A stretch of 44,642 nucleotides of DNA from an uncultured Caldilineaceae bacterium. GTDB lineage: Bacteria; Chloroflexota; Anaerolineae; Caldilineales; Caldilineaceae. The position numbers and the translations under genes are program-made. The notes beneath the pieces are model-generated. The model was not told where the DNA came from. It saw nothing but the letters and a program-made list of their open reading frames with translations, and did no database searches. Below, in pieces: positions 42,301 through 44,642 of the stretch. Location of the stretch: assembly GCA_951813625.1 (NCBI GenBank), contig CATOTS010000059.1, positions 1-44,642 of the forward strand, written 5' to 3'. Positions within the stretch are counted from its first letter, which is position 1. Every line of letters starts with the position of its first letter.

Positions 42301-42567
42301 CAGGCTCGGCGCGCCAAGGAGCTCGGCGAGGCGGGCAAGCACCATGAAGCGCACGTTGACGAGGCCGCGCCGGCCGATGTCGCGGCGCAGGTGGAGCCCT
42401 GCATAGGTCGCTGGCACGACGACGGTGACGGGCGCGAAGGGGTCTTTGGCTGGTATTGGCGCAGAAGTTCCTCCAGGCGTTCCTGCGCCTGTTTGATGGC
42501 TCAACGAATACAGTGGAATCCTTGCATTGATTATGTCTCCGTTGCGGGGCACGGCGTACCCGGTCAT
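39385..42567 (-). CDS. AddB-like PD-(D/E)xK nuclease
   Basis: The open frame gives 1,060 residues, but the first 35 look wrong for the family. Homology-like sequence starts with KDPFAPVTVVVPATYAGLHL near 42450, while a different frame just upstream reads QAQERLEELLRQYQ, the expected helix; a frameshift near 42455-42470 probably hides the true start. No Walker A motif is seen. The C-terminal domain has the nuclease residues GFIDRIDLSPDG and LVLDYKTGSSKAY, and the four Cys of an AddB-type iron-sulfur staple: one in WARCPFKYFLSN and three in CRFCDFKNLCP. It is the partner of the AddA-like helicase encoded immediately after it (ATGA overlap), acting on double-strand breaks. Confidence 0.8.
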   Translation of the reverse strand: MTGYAVPRNGDIINARIPLYSLSHQTGAGTPGGTSAPIPAKDPFAPVTVVVPATYAGLHLRRDIGRRGLVNVRFMVLARLAELLGAPSLAAQDKRPLKPLIEFDAVRRAAREAAGPLEPFRAHPSFHASLRRTFRELRNVQEDKMAALIQRGGITGETVRLFERFRAETESYYDREALAFAAADAVDQDAGAALAALGAVIAYLPHDLSPAEQRLLEALHSAGKCATVLGITGEGEIDKALLADVPGAKDFSRPPDASAQTARASSLLITSDIREEVRSAAREIAAAAHAGAPFQRMAVLFWQQERYASLLAEQFAIAGIPTAGPPTGRLAATAAGRMVKGMVDLAGGDLPRDEVMRWLTSCPVKADRAGYSPARWDALSRDAGVIAGIEQWRDRLARYATAQEQAGEERNEEPSAAKRTLVAESISEARALRGFMLRLHDNLAQADSCRTWPQLVAWSENLIERYLDRASLPPDEQENFEKLEAALQELAALSGDEDLTLEDFRAALDESLKRSAAKTGALGEGVFVGPVSSAVGMRFDRVYLLGMVEGLVPARPSEDPLLPERERELAGLPPRRGAAAERYDYLAAASAARATVLTFARSNNIAQRKQRPSHWLLEEASLLYGSRVYPSMLTSPDDLAALRAQPWFTEVPSAQAGISAVSASQPADIHDYDLHRLWRWRDAGRRIGRHHLAASETVLARALTMHRARRNPGLTVWDGDLSHASAASGRIGLSNSEVFSPTRLETWARCPFKYFLSNVLGIAAPEQPEEITTISAMERGSLVHTTLERFIRAVQAQDTVPAPDQPWNDEQRDLLDEIATEVLQDAEQRGVTGKQLLWQVARQELRDDLHSFLETDLNLRKKYGVSPHSVENAFGFSRRQRDSGPGQEPVERTISKTGTVRFRGFIDRIDLSPDGNTALVLDYKTGSSKAYGSLKNDPVQRGTRLQLPIYGLAARQLLGEGVEVKAAYWFVLSDSKLSTQPTPIGPLEKMLDPFDDAIGIINDGIGAGLFPANPGANSQNCRFCDFKNLCPTRRERHWRQKRRDDRLAAYAALADGEATT

Positions 42568-42989
42568 TCGAGCCGCCTTGCGCGATCCAGCGTCAACAAC
42601 CTATGCGGCGAATGGAAAGATTTCGGTAGATCCCCAGCCGCGGCTTGCGCCTGCGCGCTGGCGTCGCGGCCGCTCCCCGTGTGCAGGTTGACACCCATCG
42701 GCAGCGCGTGAACCGGGCGGCCTTCGCTCGTCGCGGCTTTTCGCCAGGATCGTCATAGTGGAGTTGGGTCAAGTCTTCCTGGAGCCGGTAACTTGAGGCG
42801 GATTTATGGGTGTCAGCCGTGTTGTTGTTAGTAGATGAACATCACAAAGACGGTGCGTCCTTCCACGATTTTGACCAGGCCGGCGAAAGCCAGCATTGCA
42901 GGTTGGCGGCCTCTTGCCTTTCTTGTTTCCCTCAGCGGGCCGCGATCTGCCGAATCTCCGGACCGGCTCAGGTGAGAGGTCAGCGACCT
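42568..42989. other. Gap without a recognised gene
   Basis: About 420 bases between the addB-like gene and the DinB-like gene. The long minus-strand frame that runs on from the DinB-like gene (to 42769) is Arg/Pro/Thr-rich and looks non-coding. Another minus-strand frame ends VKIVEGRTVFVMFIY near 42835 but has no identifiable family. No clear promoter for the DNA-repair operon could be picked out. Confidence 0.4.
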
Positions 42990-43470
42990 CTATGCGCCGC
43001 TCCTGCTCAGCGCCAGCTCGCGCAGCGGGTTCGAGCTGTCCCGGGTGGTAGTTTTCGTGAAAGCCGACATAGAAGTGCTGCTCCTCCTCGACGGTGAGCC
43101 CCACCTCTTCAAGCCACACCTCGTCGAGCCGCGATTCGGGCACGGTTGCCAGCGCCGCAACTATCTGCTCGGAGGCTTCGTCCAGACGCGCCAGCAGAGT
43201 TTCGAGCGGGACCGCCTTGTTGGAATCGGTCAGCGGCTCGGACTCGAAGCCGTACAGGGCGAACTCGTCCTCGTCGGGCTCGCTGGCCCCGTCAATCGCC
43301 CCCAGGTACTTGATGCGGTGGATCAGGATATGGCCCAGAATCCAGTTCATGCAGTTGGCGGGGAAGGGCAGCTGCAACATGCTGTCGGCATGGGTGAGCC
43401 CCTCGGTCTTATCCATGATGATGCGGTCCGCGGTTTTCACGCGGTTGATGAACAGCGTCGGGCTACGCAC
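42990..43470 (-). CDS. DinB-like protein, probable frameshift near end
   Basis: The start is a GTG at 43470 with GAGG five bases upstream. The four-helix DinB fold is visible: MNWILGHILIHRIKYLGAI (first metal His in the GH motif), a middle helix with LLARLDEASEQIVAALATV, and FHENYHPGQLEP carrying the other two His of the H...H-x3-H metal triad. After GQLEP the open frame becomes Arg/Pro-rich, whereas the next frame gives PLRELALSRSGA and a stop at 42990, a normal DinB ending at about 160 residues; I infer a one-base shift near 43030. DinB proteins are metal-dependent thiol or small-molecule transferases of mostly unknown substrate. It follows the dehydrogenase gene by 47 bp. Confidence 0.65.
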
Positions 43471-43516
43471 ATTATCCTCGCCTGGGGAGAAGGCCGGCCG
43501 CGCAGCGGGTCCCCGC

Positions 43517-44576
43517 TCAGCCGATCCCGGCGCCGAAGGCGCCGCGCACCGCGATTTTGAACGCGGTCTTGCCGTCGAGCTCGTAGTTGCCGTTGAGCGC
43601 GTCGAAGCCCTCGCGCACGCGCTCGAGCGGCAGCTCATGGCTGATCACGGCGCCGAAGTCGATGTCACCGCCCTCCATGACCGACACGGCGCGGATGAAG
43701 TGGTCATAGCGGCTGCCCCAGACGCCCTCGAGGCGCAGGTTGGGGCGCAGAAAGTGGCGGTTCGGGTTGACCTTCGACGGCGCCGACGTCGACGAAGTGG
43801 CCGGCCTCGACGAAGACGCCGTCCTGTTTGACCATCTCCAACCCTTCGGGGAAGGCGGGCAGGAAGCCGGCGGCCTCGATGACGACGTCGCCGCCGGCGC
43901 GGCCGGGCGTCAGCGCCAGGACGATCTCCTTGCGCTCGCCGGCGTCGGGCACGGCGCCGATGTCGACCGTTTCGTGGGCGCCCAGTTTGCGGGCGAGCTC
44001 GAGGCGGCCGGCGGGCCCGCCGATCATGATCAGTTTGCCGGCGCCACTGATTTTGGCGGCGATCATGCACATGATGCCGATCGGGCCGGAGCCCTGGACG
44101 ATGACGGTATCGCCGATCTTGATGTCGGCGCGCAGCGCGGCGTGTACGCCGATCGTGAAGGGCTCGGCCAGCACGCCGACCTGCGGCGGTTCTTGCGATT
44201 TGATCATGCAGCGCATCGGGTCGGTCAGGTAGATGTAGTCGGCGAACCCGCCGCTGAAGGGCTCATCCGGGCCGCGCATGCCGTTGGAAACGCCGCTGTT
44301 GCGGGGATGAAAGACGACGCGATCGCCCTCCTTGACCGGCGTGCCGAGGTCGTCGGTCGTCACGCCTTTGCCCAGCGCTTCGATGATGCCGACGTTCTCA
44401 TGTCCCAAGAGCATCGCCGGGTCGATGCCCTGCTGCCACCAGTGCAGATCGGTGCCGCAGATGCCGGCGAGCTCCTGCCGCAGCAGGACCGTGCCGGCCG
44501 CCGGGTCGGGTACCGGATATTCGGCAACAGTGAATGTCTGTCCCTCGGCTATGACCGCCTGTCCTGTCTGTGCCAT
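43517..44576 (-). pseudogene. Zinc MDR dehydrogenase, one frameshift
   Basis: The ATG at 44576 has GGAGG five bases upstream. The zinc-alcohol/sorbitol-dehydrogenase signatures are present: ELAGICGTDLHWW (catalytic Cys), LLGHENVGIIEALG (His and Glu), and the nucleotide-binding VIVQGSGPIGIMCMIAA. Near 43777, after HFVDVGAVE, one extra base moves the frame; the correct continuation is VNPNRHFLRPNLRLEGVWGS, then ending FKIAVRGAFGAGIG at 43517. Joined length is about 352 residues, normal for the family. It should oxidise a polyol or amino-alcohol with NAD(P). Whether the shift is real or an error cannot be told. A four-Cys structural zinc site is not seen. Confidence 0.75.
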
Positions 44577-44642
44577 GCTTGCCTCCAATTTATTTTCGAC
44601 GCGTAAAACGGTCGATTGTCAACGGGATGTGCAACAAAACAA

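Noticed and set aside
1..44642. CRISPR array, tRNA or rRNA genes
   Set aside because: No regularly spaced repeat-spacer pattern and no tRNA or rRNA signatures were found by eye on either strand.

Overview
The window is high-GC bacterial DNA. I would place it in the Chloroflexota, most likely near Caldilineales/Anaerolineae. The reasons are a plant-type leucine-rich-repeat lipoprotein, a sugar ABC transporter operon with no ATPase of its own, GH127/GH67-type glycosidases, and a paired AddBA-like and YhaO/YhaN-like set. The placement is inference; there is no rRNA or tRNA gene to anchor it. Many genes carry single-base frameshifts or lone stops, several in homopolymer or GC-rich runs, so real gene decay and consensus error cannot be told apart from this sequence alone.

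Layout. 1-1,000: the end of a DUF1828-type gene and a 72-codon relic of a type I restriction HsdR subunit. 1,199-3,079: a secreted lipoprotein with about 21 leucine-rich repeats. 3,278-5,731 (minus): a soluble GAF-PAS histidine kinase fused to a PhoB-type response regulator, with 11-bp direct repeats inside its own promoter. 5,862-7,058: mostly gene-poor. 7,059-13,973 (minus): a carbohydrate operon of two permeases, a binding lipoprotein, ThuA-like, an MDR dehydrogenase and a GH43/GH32-like propeller protein, with a good promoter and a TGGTAATTACCA operator in front.

14,300-22,550 is the most unusual part: a tandem array of 5'-truncated RHS modules on the minus strand. Each RHS core fragment is followed by a different, AT-richer C-terminal toxin and then a different putative immunity gene. 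The order, reading the minus strand, is: a toxin tail with a two-CxxC-like immunity-type gene; RHS core 2, an HNH-like toxin and a HEAT-repeat immunity protein; RHS core 1, a restriction-fold nuclease toxin and an unknown immunity protein; then an IS3 relic. Two roughly 250-bp hairpin-bearing direct repeats flank the whole array, which suggests a recombining toxin/immunity island.

22,636-27,715 (plus) is a glycan-degradation operon (GH67-like, GH127, MDR dehydrogenase), ended by a terminator-like 47-bp hairpin module that recurs inverted at 14,705. 28,015-31,287 holds a DUF6338-like membrane protein with an overlapping small proline-rich partner, a chimeric LVIVD-propeller pseudogene and an SH3-domain lipoprotein. 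31,551-42,567 (minus) is a DNA-end-processing block: AddB-like nuclease, AddA-like helicase-nuclease, YhaO/SbcD-like nuclease and YhaN/SbcC-like ATPase. A degenerate second copy of the addA 3' end lies just beyond yhaN, so the yhaON pair is bracketed by two addA tails. The window closes with a DinB-like protein and a zinc MDR dehydrogenase, both apparently frameshifted.
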